Assembly (NCBI GenBank): GCA_903845055.1
Contig: CAIMWF010000170.1
Location: 1 to 38,230, forward strand
Source of the DNA: an uncultured Bacteroidales bacterium
Lineage (GTDB): Bacteria > Bacteroidota > Bacteroidia > Bacteroidales > FEN-979
Length of the DNA: 38,230 bases
Direction: 5' to 3'
Shown: positions 15,277-23,556 of the stretch, piece by piece
Layout of the letters: each line of letters opens with the position of its first letter
Position numbering within the stretch: the stretch's first letter is position 1
Notes under the pieces: generated by a model
Database searches by the model: none
Told to the model about the DNA's origin: nothing
What the model saw: only the letters and a program-made list of their open reading frames with translations
Translations under genes and position numbers: made by a program

Positions 15277-16389
15277 ATGAACAAGCAAACTATACCAGTC
15301 AGGTCAAAACGGATTATCTCCATCGACGCCCTGCGCGGGTTCGATATGTTCTGGATATCAAGCGGAGATGCCTTCTTTGTCGCACTTTTTGCCTTTCTCA
15401 ACACCCCTTTCTTCGGAAGGCTGGCGTTGCAGCTTGATCATCCGGCCTGGACAGGATTCCGCTTTTATGATGAGATTTTTCCCCTGTTCCTGTTCATTAT
15501 GGGATGCGTGATGCCTTTATCAATTACGCGGCGGCTCGAACGCGGTGATTCCAGGAAAACGCTTTATCTTCATATCCTGCAGCGCACCCTGCTCCTGTTC
15601 CTGCTGGGACTGGTCTACAACGGGTTGTTCAATTTCGATTTCCACCTGCAGCGATGGTCGGGCGTGCTGCAGCGTTTTGCGGTGACCTATTTTTTTGCAT
15701 CGGTGATCGTGATGAATTTCAAGGCAAAGGGTCAGCTGATATGGGCGGGGGTGATCCTGGCAGTTTACTGGCTGGTGCTCCTGCTGATCCCGGCCCCCGG
15801 TTTCAGGGCATACGACCTTACACCGCAGGGAAACCTTTGCGGGTATGTCGACCGGATGATGCTCCCCGGTTCATTCTGCTGTTACACCTATGGCGATAAC
15901 GAAGGGATTCTCACGATGTTCCCGGCCATTTCAAGCGCCCTGTTCGGGGTGCTGGCGGGGCGCTGGCTGCTGGGCGAAGCGGGAAACCTGATAAAAATCA
16001 GGAACCTGCTGGTTACAGGTGGGTCGTTCATTGCGGGGGCGCTCCTCTGGAGCCTCCTCTTCCCGGTCAACAAATATTTATGGACGGGTTCATATGTCTT
16101 GTTAACAAGCGGCATCGCATTCCTCCTACTGTGTCTTTTCTTCTGGATCATCGATGTGAAGGGCTACCGCAAATGGGCATTTCCCTTTATCGTGATCGGG
16201 TTGAACCCCATCACCATCTATGTCATCCAGGGTCTTTTCGATTTCGGGATCGTGGTGGAAATATTTGTTCATGGATTTGCAGGCTCCTTCGGAAGTTTCC
16301 AGCCGGTTTTTTTCCAGTTCTGCATCATTGCAGTGAAATGGCTGTTCCTCTATTTCCTTTACCGGCAGAAAATCTTCCTAAAAGTATAA
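15277..16389 (+). CDS. DUF5009/HGSNAT-like membrane acyltransferase
   Basis: This 370-residue polytopic protein has ten or more hydrophobic helices. It opens with RIISIDALRGFDMFWI, the hallmark of the family that includes eukaryotic heparan-alpha-glucosaminide N-acetyltransferase (HGSNAT) and bacterial NagX-like proteins. DEIFPLFLFIMGCVMPLSI and the later GLNPITIYVIQGLFDFG also fit. HGSNAT moves an acetyl group from cytosolic acetyl-CoA to a sugar amine on the far side of the membrane. In Bacteroidota such genes are common near carbohydrate loci. The frame is open to 15181, but Met at 15277 places the conserved motif about 12 residues from the start; the upstream part has no signal. It converges with the Nudix-like regulator (6 bp gap). 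The substrate is not known. Confidence 0.82.
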   Translation: MNKQTIPVRSKRIISIDALRGFDMFWISSGDAFFVALFAFLNTPFFGRLALQLDHPAWTGFRFYDEIFPLFLFIMGCVMPLSITRRLERGDSRKTLYLHILQRTLLLFLLGLVYNGLFNFDFHLQRWSGVLQRFAVTYFFASVIVMNFKAKGQLIWAGVILAVYWLVLLLIPAPGFRAYDLTPQGNLCGYVDRMMLPGSFCCYTYGDNEGILTMFPAISSALFGVLAGRWLLGEAGNLIKIRNLLVTGGSFIAGALLWSLLFPVNKYLWTGSYVLLTSGIAFLLLCLFFWIIDVKGYRKWAFPFIVIGLNPITIYVIQGLFDFGIVVEIFVHGFAGSFGSFQPVFFQFCIIAVKWLFLYFLYRQKIFLKV

Positions 16390-16395
16390 GCCGTT

Positions 16396-17133
16396 TCAGA
16401 AGGAATCCTTGTGGGTTTTCTGGTAGATCTTCCTGTTGAAACTGAAATAGCGGGCAGGTTTGTGCGAAACATCCACCTGCTTTTCGTTGATGGGGGTCAC
16501 GAAAGGCATGTTCGACACTTTTTTCCGGAAGTTGCGCTTATCGAGGGTGGTACCCAGGATCACCTCATACAGTTGCTGAAGCTGCCTGAGGGTGAATTTG
16601 GGGGGCAGCAATTCGTAGGCGATCGGCTTCAGCATCAGGTCGGCACGCAGGACCTGCAGCGCCCGGTGCAGGATCGACAAATGGTCGAAAGCCAGTTCCT
16701 TCACCTCCGATACCGTATACCATTTCGCATTCGACTGAAGGATGAAATTCGAGGCCTTGTCCTGGTCGATGTTGATCAGCGAATAATAAGCAACGGTAAC
16801 CACGATCTCTTCGGGGTGGCCGATGCTTTTCAGCCAGACCATGTCGCGCGGCTCCCTGAGCAACCGGTTGGGGGAGCCTATGGCGGCGTATTGTTTGAGG
16901 TAGATGTTGTCGAGACCGGTAAGTTCACCTAGGACGCGCGACGCCGCATTGTCAAGGTCCTCATCCTTGCGCACAAGGTCGCCCGGGAGCTTGAGGTCCT
17001 TGTATTCTTTCCCTTCAAACTCCATATTACGCTCGATCAGCAATACGTCGAGCTTTCCGAACTCAAAACCAAATACCACACAGTCGACGGAAACGTGTAA
17101 ATTCAGGTTTTCCGGCACATTTGAACCTGGCAT
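16396..17133 (-). CDS. Nudix-like winged-helix transcriptional regulator (NrtR/AraR type)
   Basis: This 245-residue protein has an N-terminal Nudix fold (about 12-150) and a C-terminal winged helix (about 160-235, TLRQLQQLYEVILGTTLDKRNFRKK, then RYFSFNRKIY). The Nudix box is degenerate. The region LPGDLVRKDEDLDNAASRVL carries Arg but not the glutamates of REXXEE, so hydrolysis is unlikely and the domain probably senses a ligand. Known relatives include NrtR (NAD metabolism) and the Bacteroides arabinose regulator AraR. It is transcribed away from the beta-glucan locus across a 539 bp intergenic region, so it may regulate that locus in response to a sugar or nucleotide ligand; this is inference. 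The start at 17133 is supported by a -7 element at 17180-17187. Confidence 0.85.
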   Translation of the reverse strand: MPGSNVPENLNLHVSVDCVVFGFEFGKLDVLLIERNMEFEGKEYKDLKLPGDLVRKDEDLDNAASRVLGELTGLDNIYLKQYAAIGSPNRLLREPRDMVWLKSIGHPEEIVVTVAYYSLINIDQDKASNFILQSNAKWYTVSEVKELAFDHLSILHRALQVLRADLMLKPIAYELLPPKFTLRQLQQLYEVILGTTLDKRNFRKKVSNMPFVTPINEKQVDVSHKPARYFSFNRKIYQKTHKDSF

Positions 17134-17179
17134 AACATGAGTATAGAGCGTTGAAACACCCTCAAGGATGGGGCGATGG

Positions 17180-17187
17180 CAAAATTA
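17180..17187 (-). promoter_or_regulatory. -7 promoter element for the Nudix-like regulator
   Basis: The minus strand reads TAATTTTG, matching TAnnTTTG. A TTG lies 18 bp further upstream (17206-17208 on the plus strand as CAA), a plausible -33 element. Transcription would start near 17173, giving a leader of about 40 nt. Confidence 0.55.
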
Positions 17188-17622
17188 GGAGAAAATCTCA
17201 GAATTCAATCACTTGCAGATGCTGTTTATTTATACCGGCATTTTTAATGTTAAATAATTGATAATTAATTGTTAACAGAATATTTTACTGGAATCGAAAA
17301 ATATTTTCACTTTTTTTTCAAAACCACTTGGAAATTAAATTGTAATGTTTATAACTTAGTGTGCTTTTTACACTATAGCGTTCCGGGCAGTCCGGGCAAG
17401 CTGTTTCAAGCCGATTTTCAACTGTTTTATATTTTTTACAATGCTGTATGATAATACGTTATAAAAAAATTGATTTTCAGGCACCCTGTTATTTTTACAA
17501 CACTTCAATCATGGAAAAGTCGTTTTTACCTTCATTGACCGGTTATAAAATTCACTTTTAACAAAAACAAGACCTTGAGATTAAAATATTATTAAATTTT
17601 TCGCTTTTCGCATGGTTTTCAT

Positions 17623-17630
17623 TATATTTG
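17623..17630 (+). promoter_or_regulatory. -7 promoter element for the glucan locus
   Basis: TATATTTG is a full match to TAnnTTTG and lies 42 bp upstream of the ATG at 17673. The region around 17597-17610 is T-rich (TTTTTCGCTTTTCG) but has no exact TTTG at -33. Confidence 0.65.
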
Positions 17631-17672
17631 CCTTAGATAACCTAGTACTTAAACACTTAAAATCAATCAAAC

Positions 17673-19442
17673 ATGAAAAACACTTTTAAACTAAGCTGGG
17701 TGGTATTTTTAATACTGGCCACCGCCCTGAGCATGTCCTGCAAGAAGAAAACAACCACACCCGATGTCATTGCCAGCTTCACCTACAAGGTTGATGCTTC
17801 CGATTTCAAAAAAGTAGTCTTTACAAGTGCATCACAGAACTATTCAAAATTGGCATGGGATTTTGGCGATGCCGGTGTCTCCTCAGACGTTAATCCTACC
17901 CACACCTATGCAGCTGTCGGAACATACACGGTAAAACTTACCGCGACCTCATCAGCCGGAACCAGCGATTCCTATTCGGAACAGATCACCATTACCGATC
18001 CGAACGCCATGCTTACCATGCTTGTCGGTGATGTTTCAAAAACCTGGAAACTGATCCGCAGCACCACCACCGGACGTTACCCGCTCCAGTGCGGACCGTG
18101 GGATCACTCCACCATCTGGTGGGCCATGGGCTATAACAACGATGAAATGGCAAACCGTCCCTGCATGCTGAACGACGAATGGACCTTTGGCCGCGATGGT
18201 TCCCTTAAATATGACGCCAAGGGCGATTACTGGGCTGAAGGCGGAATTTTCAATCCTGCCAATGTTTGTGCTTCAACGACCACGATGGTTGGCCCGAACG
18301 GGGAAGACCTTTCATCATGGGGCAACGGAACGCACACCTTCAAAATGGTTTCCGGATCAAAACCGACGATCACCGCCCTCGGCAAAGGTGCCTTTATCGG
18401 CTTCTTCAAACTGGGCAACCTTTCCGAAACAAAGCTTCCTCTCGATTCAGTTCGTTATAGCATCATCAAACTCACCGACGGTGCCGTTGACACGCTGGTA
18501 ATTGAAGGTCAGTACAAATATGATGCTACCGACGGCGGATACTGGAGATTCACCCTCGTTCATTATGATGACCCCACCCAGGAACCCCCCATCCCCGGTA
18601 ACAAACCCGGCGTTGGCTTCACCATGGCCATCAGCGCGCTGACCGTTACCCTGACCAACACCACCACCAATGGTGTCACCTATTTATGGGATTTTGGCGA
18701 TGGACAGACCTCGACTGCCCAGAGCCCGACCCACACCTATGCAACCGGCGGCATGTTCACCATCACCCTGACCGCAACCAACACCAACGGCTCGACAACC
18801 ACCTCCATGGTTGCCTTCCTTTCAACTGCTGCCGTTACCGATGCAATCCTGCAGGGTAATCCGTGGCATGTGAGCATCGGCGAAAAAACGGTCTTCGTCG
18901 GATCAGGCATCGGCAAAAGCGACTGGTGGTCCTGTCCCAAAGCCAACCTGAACGGCACCGCAACCGGTGTTGATGACTGGTCGTGCATGCCTGATGACGA
19001 ATTCAAATTCAGCACCGGCGGCGGATTCTCATACAACACCATGGGCAGCGCCCGTAACGATGGTTACATGGGTACCCCCAACGGTTGCTTCACCGATGCA
19101 CAGATTGCAGCCAGCGCCCTCGGCTCAGGCCTGGGCAGCTGTTCCACCCATACCTATGTGCTCACCCCTGCCACCGGTACCAACAATGCAATCATCACCC
19201 TGACCAACGGCCCAGCTCATGCAGCATTCCTCGGATTCTACAAAGGATACAACGGTGCTGCCAGCGGCGTGAAGGGCGGCGAAAACAACGGAACAGACCC
19301 CGTGAACTTCGGTTCAGCAACCAATACTTACCAGGTTGTTGGTTATGCCAATACCGGAACAAAAGAATATTTGTTTGTTTCTGTTGACATTTCGGCAGCA
19401 CATGACGGATCATCCGCATGGTCGGCCATTTTAGAGCGCTAA
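17673..19442 (+). CDS. PKD-domain lipoprotein with two duplicated modules, possible surface glycan-binding protein
   Basis: This 589-residue lipoprotein has a type II signal ending LSMSC (Cys23) and a following KKK. It is built from two similar halves. Each starts with a PKD domain (about 35-110, KLAWDFGDAGVSSD; about 310-385, TYLWDFGDGQTSTA). Each PKD is followed by a module of about 190 residues. The modules share a Trp-Trp pair, a Cys-Met-x-(Asn/Asp)-Asp-Glu motif (RPCMLNDEW and WSCMPDDEF), an HTF/HTY segment and a (F/L)GF(F/Y)K motif near the end. I do not recognise the module as a known glycosidase; exposed aromatics suggest carbohydrate binding. It is the first gene of the locus, 42 bp after a clear promoter, and is followed by a strong terminator. 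A surface glycan-binding role is inferred. GH16-like or lipocalin-like folds are alternatives. Confidence 0.7.
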   Translation: MKNTFKLSWVVFLILATALSMSCKKKTTTPDVIASFTYKVDASDFKKVVFTSASQNYSKLAWDFGDAGVSSDVNPTHTYAAVGTYTVKLTATSSAGTSDSYSEQITITDPNAMLTMLVGDVSKTWKLIRSTTTGRYPLQCGPWDHSTIWWAMGYNNDEMANRPCMLNDEWTFGRDGSLKYDAKGDYWAEGGIFNPANVCASTTTMVGPNGEDLSSWGNGTHTFKMVSGSKPTITALGKGAFIGFFKLGNLSETKLPLDSVRYSIIKLTDGAVDTLVIEGQYKYDATDGGYWRFTLVHYDDPTQEPPIPGNKPGVGFTMAISALTVTLTNTTTNGVTYLWDFGDGQTSTAQSPTHTYATGGMFTITLTATNTNGSTTTSMVAFLSTAAVTDAILQGNPWHVSIGEKTVFVGSGIGKSDWWSCPKANLNGTATGVDDWSCMPDDEFKFSTGGGFSYNTMGSARNDGYMGTPNGCFTDAQIAASALGSGLGSCSTHTYVLTPATGTNNAIITLTNGPAHAAFLGFYKGYNGAASGVKGGENNGTDPVNFGSATNTYQVVGYANTGTKEYLFVSVDISAAHDGSSAWSAILER

Positions 19443-19466
19443 TCATTTTGTCGTACAATAATTGAC

Positions 19467-19507
19467 AAAATCAGGAGTGAGCGCAACGCTGCCTCACTCC
19501 TGATTTT
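19467..19507 (+). terminator. Strong intrinsic terminator after the PKD lipoprotein gene
   Basis: A perfect 15 bp stem (19467-19481 pairing with 19493-19507) encloses an 11-nt loop (CGCAACGCTGC). The 3' arm ends in a run of T. It lies 24 bp after the stop codon and before the GH16 gene, so the lipoprotein gene may be partly or fully uncoupled from the downstream genes. Confidence 0.85.
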
Positions 19508-19530
19508 TTTTAAGGTTAAAACTGAAACAC

Positions 19531-20604
19531 ATGAAAAAGTACCTGGTTTTGATTTTGTTCTCCGGATTGGCCCGGATTGCGCTTGCCCAGCAGGATTCAC
19601 TGGTATGGAGCGATGAGTTCAACGGATCCGGGGCCCCGGATCCTGCCAAATGGGGATACGACCTTGGCGCCGGCGGCTGGGGGAACAACGAAATCCAGAA
19701 TTATACCAACTCAACCCAGAATTCCCGCCAGGAGGGAGGCATGCTGGTCATCAATGCCGTGAAAAACGGCAGTACCTGGACCTCCGCCCGGCTGCTTACC
19801 CGGTATAAATTTTCATTCACTTACGGCACGGTGATCTTCCGTGCAAAACTCCCCGTGGGCATCGGCACCTGGCCCGCCCTCTGGATGCTGGGTGCCAACC
19901 TCGGCACTGCCGGCTGGCCCGCCTGCGGCGAAGTGGATGTGATGGAGATGGTCGGGAAAGATCCCGCCGTGATCCATTCCTCCATCCATACCCCATCGAG
20001 CTATGGCGCCACGGTGAATACCAAAACAAAGTATGTAGGCACCTTCAACACCGAATTTCACACCTACCAGGTCAAATGGACGCCGGAAAAAATGGAGTTC
20101 AGCATCGACAGCGTAGCTTTCTATACTTACAATCCCTCTGTAAAGAACAGCTCCACCTGGCCTTTCGACAAGGCCTGTTTCCTCATTATGAACATCGCCA
20201 TGGGCGGGAACTGGGGCAGCGACCCGCAGTATGAAACCAACGGGTTGAAAAACGGCATCGACCCGACCCTGAGCACAGCCACCATGACGGTGGATTATGT
20301 CAGGGTTTATCAACCCAAGACCTATCCCTACGGCATCGGCGACCCCCCGGGAAACGGTACCAGGGGAAAATCAGACAAGATCAACCTGGTTCCCAACCCC
20401 ACCGACGGGAAATTCACGATCACCCTCCCGGCCGGGGTATTTGCAACCGGTGCCGTTTTCAACGGGAACGGGCAAAGCATTACGAAATTTACGGCTGATT
20501 CACCGGTAACGGAAATCGACCTTTCCTCATACCCCCGCGGACTCTATTGCGTCAGGCTGCAATCGGACGGGGATATGTTTACAGAGAAGCTTATTCTTAA
20601 ATAA
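19531..20604 (+). CDS. GH16 endo-beta-glucanase (laminarinase type) with T9SS type A domain
   Basis: This 357-residue secreted enzyme has a signal peptide (1-20, ending LARIALAQ). The GH16 jelly roll covers about 24-265. The catalytic motif is GEVDVMEM, with Glu134 as nucleophile, Asp136, and Glu139 as acid/base. The form with an extra residue between Asp and Glu (ExDxxE) is typical of laminarinase-type members. The aromatic region WPALWMLG also fits. The enzyme would cut internal beta-1,3 (or mixed 1,3/1,4) glucosyl bonds outside the cell. The C-terminal 75 residues (NLVPNPTDGKFTITLP, then GLYCVRLQSDG and TEKLILK) form a T9SS type A sorting domain, so the protein is probably exported across the outer membrane and surface-attached. 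The next gene, susC, begins 19 bp downstream. Confidence 0.93.
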   Translation: MKKYLVLILFSGLARIALAQQDSLVWSDEFNGSGAPDPAKWGYDLGAGGWGNNEIQNYTNSTQNSRQEGGMLVINAVKNGSTWTSARLLTRYKFSFTYGTVIFRAKLPVGIGTWPALWMLGANLGTAGWPACGEVDVMEMVGKDPAVIHSSIHTPSSYGATVNTKTKYVGTFNTEFHTYQVKWTPEKMEFSIDSVAFYTYNPSVKNSSTWPFDKACFLIMNIAMGGNWGSDPQYETNGLKNGIDPTLSTATMTVDYVRVYQPKTYPYGIGDPPGNGTRGKSDKINLVPNPTDGKFTITLPAGVFATGAVFNGNGQSITKFTADSPVTEIDLSSYPRGLYCVRLQSDGDMFTEKLILK

Positions 20605-20623
20605 TCAACTAAACAGTGTACTT

Positions 20624-23545
20624 ATGGCAAAATTATTTACTCTGCTATTATTCTCCGTATTTTCCCTTACACTTTTTGCGCAGAACAGAACAGTGACCGG
20701 CACGGTCAAAGATGCCGGGGGAACCGGAGTGCCCGGGGTCACCGTGCAGCTGGTCGGCACCACCATCGGGACCGTCACGGACGTCAACGGCGCCTTTAAT
20801 ATCTCTGTCAACAAGAACGAAACCATGAAGTTCAGTTGCATCGGGTATGTGACGCAGACATTCGTCCTTACCGACCAGGCCACGGTAAACATCGTGCTCC
20901 AGGAAGAGACCACCACCCTCAACGAAGTGGTGGTGATCGGCTATGGTACCCAGATGAAAAAAGACCTGACCACCGCCGTTTCGGTGGTTGACCAGAAAGC
21001 CATGAAGGACCGTCCCATTGTCTCGGCGGTTGAAGCCCTCCAGGGAAAAGCAGCCGGGGTGCAGGTCACCCAGCCCTCGGGCAAACCCGGGATCGGTCTC
21101 TCCGTTCGTGTCCGCGGTTCGACGTCGATCCTCGCAGGAAATGAACCCCTGTATGTGGTCGACGGTGTTCCCACGATGGATATCCGCGGACTTGATCCGG
21201 CCGACATCGCCTCGATGACCGTTCTGAAAGATGCTTCCTCCTCTTCCATCTACGGGGCCCAGGCTGCCAATGGCGTCGTCATCGTCACCACCCAGCGCGG
21301 GAAGGAAAATGAGCCGGTTGTCAAATTCAACACCTATTTCGGCGTTTCGCAGATCGGGAAAACCCTCGATGTGCTCGATACCAAGCAGTACCGCGACCTG
21401 ATGAAGGAGCTGAACATAGCGCTCGACCCGGCGGCTACCGGTTACACCAACTGGAGCGACAAGACCTTCAGTACCGGGATGAACCAGTCGTACCAGCTTT
21501 CCTTTGCCGGCGGCTCCAAAAAATCGCAGTATTTCGTATCGTTCGGTTATCTGAGCGACCAGGGAATCGTCAAGCCGGCTGTCTTCGACCGCTATTCCAT
21601 CCGCGTCAACCTCGACAACGAGGTGAAATCGTGGCTGAAGATCGGGACCAATTTCAACGTTACCAGGCTGAAAACCAAGGATACCCCCGACAATGCCAGT
21701 TCCGGCAGGGGAGGTGTCATCATGAGCGCACTCAACACCCCGCCGTTCCTGAATGTTTACAGTAAAAAGAACCCAAACCAGTTTGATCCGAACCCGTTCC
21801 AGCCCTCCTGGGAGAACCCCGTCGCCTATATGTACGGGCCCCAGCAGCAGGCCATCGACGACCATATCATCGGCAATGTAACGGGTGAGGCCACCATCAT
21901 CAATGGACTGAAATTCAAAACCAATTACGGCGCTGACTTCATGAGCCACCAGTGGGATTATTACCTCGATCCCTTCAGGACCAATTACGGGCGCACCCAG
22001 AACGGCATCGGGCAGTCGGACAAGTCAAACACCTTCACCTGGCTGTGGGAAAACACCCTCAATTTTACCATGAAATTCGGCAAACACAACCTCGATGTCA
22101 TCGGGGGCACCAGTATCCAGCAAAGCAAGACGTACGATTCCTTTCTTTCGGGGTATGACTTTCCTTCAAACACATCGGTCACGACCATCAATGCCGCCAA
22201 TTCGGTTACCGGCAGCACCGACATACAGGGATGGTCGCTTGCTTCCTTCTTCGGAAGGGCAACCTATGATTATAACAGCAGGTATTACCTGACTGTATCT
22301 TCCCGTTATGACGGATCATCCAAACTTGAACATCAATGGGGCTTCCTGCCTTCCTTCTCGGCGGGATGGAGGATCTCTTCCGAGAAATTCATGAAGAGCC
22401 TTACCTGGATCGATGACCTGAAACTGCGGGGCGGATGGGGTAAGACCGGCAACCAGAACGGGCTCCCCAATTATGCCCGGTATGGACTGATCAACTATAT
22501 ACGACAGACCCCCACCAACCCGCTTTCGGGTCCGGGATCGGTACAGGTTACCTACGGAAACCCTGATGTGAAGTGGGAAACAACCACACAGTCGAACATC
22601 GGGATCGACCTGACCATGTTCAACAACCGGCTGACCTTCAATATCGACGGCTATATCAAGAAAACCAGCGATGTGCTCCTGAATGTCCAGCTCCCCAACA
22701 CCATGCCCATCACCAGCATCCAGACAAACGCTGGCACCATTGAGAACAGGGGGATCGAGTTCAACATCAACTCTGTCAATTTAAATAAGAAATTCAGGTG
22801 GGAAACCAGCTACAACATGTCGTTCAACCGCAACAAGGTGCTCAGCACATCGGTGTTCCCGGGACCCTTTGCCTACGGAAGGATTTACAGCAACAACCAG
22901 GATGTGTCGATTGTAAAGGTAGGACTCCCGCTGGGTACTTTCTACGGTTATGTTTCCGAGGGAGTTGATCCGAAAACAGGCAATATCAAGTATGCCGACC
23001 TCAATCACAACGGCATCCTCGACGGCGGCGACCGCACGGTTATCGGAAACGCCCAGCCCAAATACATCTTCGGGATCACCAATACCTTCAAATACAAGAG
23101 GTTTGACCTGAACCTGTTCGTCCAGGGAAGTTACGGCAACGACATTTACAACGCCACCCGCATCGACCTCGAAGGAATGTTCGACAGCAAGAACCAGTCG
23201 ACGGTCGTGCTCAACCGCTGGACCCCCACCAACACCAATACCAACATTCCCAAGGCGGGGACCATGGACAATGTGAAAAATTCAACACGTTTCGTGGAAG
23301 ACGGCTCCTATGTGCGGTTAAAATCGGTCACCCTCTCTTACAAAATCATCGACAATCCCAAACTGAAAGCCATCAAGAAACTGACGGTTTATGCTACCGC
23401 GCAGAACCTGATCACCCTGACGCATTACAGCGGGTTTGACCCCGAGGTAAATGCCTATGGCAGCAGTGCAACGGAGCTGGGGATCGATTACGGGACCTAC
23501 CCGCAATCGAAAACCTACATCCTTGGTTTAAATGTTGAATTTTAA
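20624..23545 (+). CDS. SusC/RagA-type TonB-dependent transporter 1
   Basis: This 973-residue outer-membrane protein has a signal peptide (1-20, LFSVFSLTLFAQ). A carboxypeptidase-regulatory-like domain (about 22-95, RTVTGTVKDAGGTGVPG) is followed by a plug domain (about 105-225), with the SusC signatures LYVVDGVPTMDIRG and SSIYGAQAANGVVIVTT. The remainder is a 22-strand barrel ending in the terminal Phe typical of outer-membrane proteins (YILGLNVEF). There is no STN domain, so it probably does not signal to an anti-sigma factor. It imports oligosaccharides, with the SusD lipoprotein encoded 11 bp downstream acting as its lid. The GH16 gene just upstream suggests beta-1,3-glucan fragments as the cargo; this is inference. 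The pair is distinct from the second SusC here. Confidence 0.96.
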   Translation: MAKLFTLLLFSVFSLTLFAQNRTVTGTVKDAGGTGVPGVTVQLVGTTIGTVTDVNGAFNISVNKNETMKFSCIGYVTQTFVLTDQATVNIVLQEETTTLNEVVVIGYGTQMKKDLTTAVSVVDQKAMKDRPIVSAVEALQGKAAGVQVTQPSGKPGIGLSVRVRGSTSILAGNEPLYVVDGVPTMDIRGLDPADIASMTVLKDASSSSIYGAQAANGVVIVTTQRGKENEPVVKFNTYFGVSQIGKTLDVLDTKQYRDLMKELNIALDPAATGYTNWSDKTFSTGMNQSYQLSFAGGSKKSQYFVSFGYLSDQGIVKPAVFDRYSIRVNLDNEVKSWLKIGTNFNVTRLKTKDTPDNASSGRGGVIMSALNTPPFLNVYSKKNPNQFDPNPFQPSWENPVAYMYGPQQQAIDDHIIGNVTGEATIINGLKFKTNYGADFMSHQWDYYLDPFRTNYGRTQNGIGQSDKSNTFTWLWENTLNFTMKFGKHNLDVIGGTSIQQSKTYDSFLSGYDFPSNTSVTTINAANSVTGSTDIQGWSLASFFGRATYDYNSRYYLTVSSRYDGSSKLEHQWGFLPSFSAGWRISSEKFMKSLTWIDDLKLRGGWGKTGNQNGLPNYARYGLINYIRQTPTNPLSGPGSVQVTYGNPDVKWETTTQSNIGIDLTMFNNRLTFNIDGYIKKTSDVLLNVQLPNTMPITSIQTNAGTIENRGIEFNINSVNLNKKFRWETSYNMSFNRNKVLSTSVFPGPFAYGRIYSNNQDVSIVKVGLPLGTFYGYVSEGVDPKTGNIKYADLNHNGILDGGDRTVIGNAQPKYIFGITNTFKYKRFDLNLFVQGSYGNDIYNATRIDLEGMFDSKNQSTVVLNRWTPTNTNTNIPKAGTMDNVKNSTRFVEDGSYVRLKSVTLSYKIIDNPKLKAIKKLTVYATAQNLITLTHYSGFDPEVNAYGSSATELGIDYGTYPQSKTYILGLNVEF

Positions 23546-23556
23546 AAAATCGTTCT

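Larger units (their letters stand above)
17134..17672. other. Divergent AT-rich regulatory region
   Basis: This 539 bp region separates the Nudix-like regulator gene from the polysaccharide utilization locus. It is clearly AT-rich compared with the flanking genes and has no convincing gene. It contains candidate promoters for both directions (17180-17187 minus, 17623-17630 plus). The length leaves room for operators or a small RNA, but I identified none. Confidence 0.7.

Noticed and set aside
17269-17451. Short plus-strand frame in the divergent intergenic region
   Set aside because: It is a 60-codon, AT-driven, Phe/Tyr-rich sequence without conserved features or a ribosome-binding site I can support.
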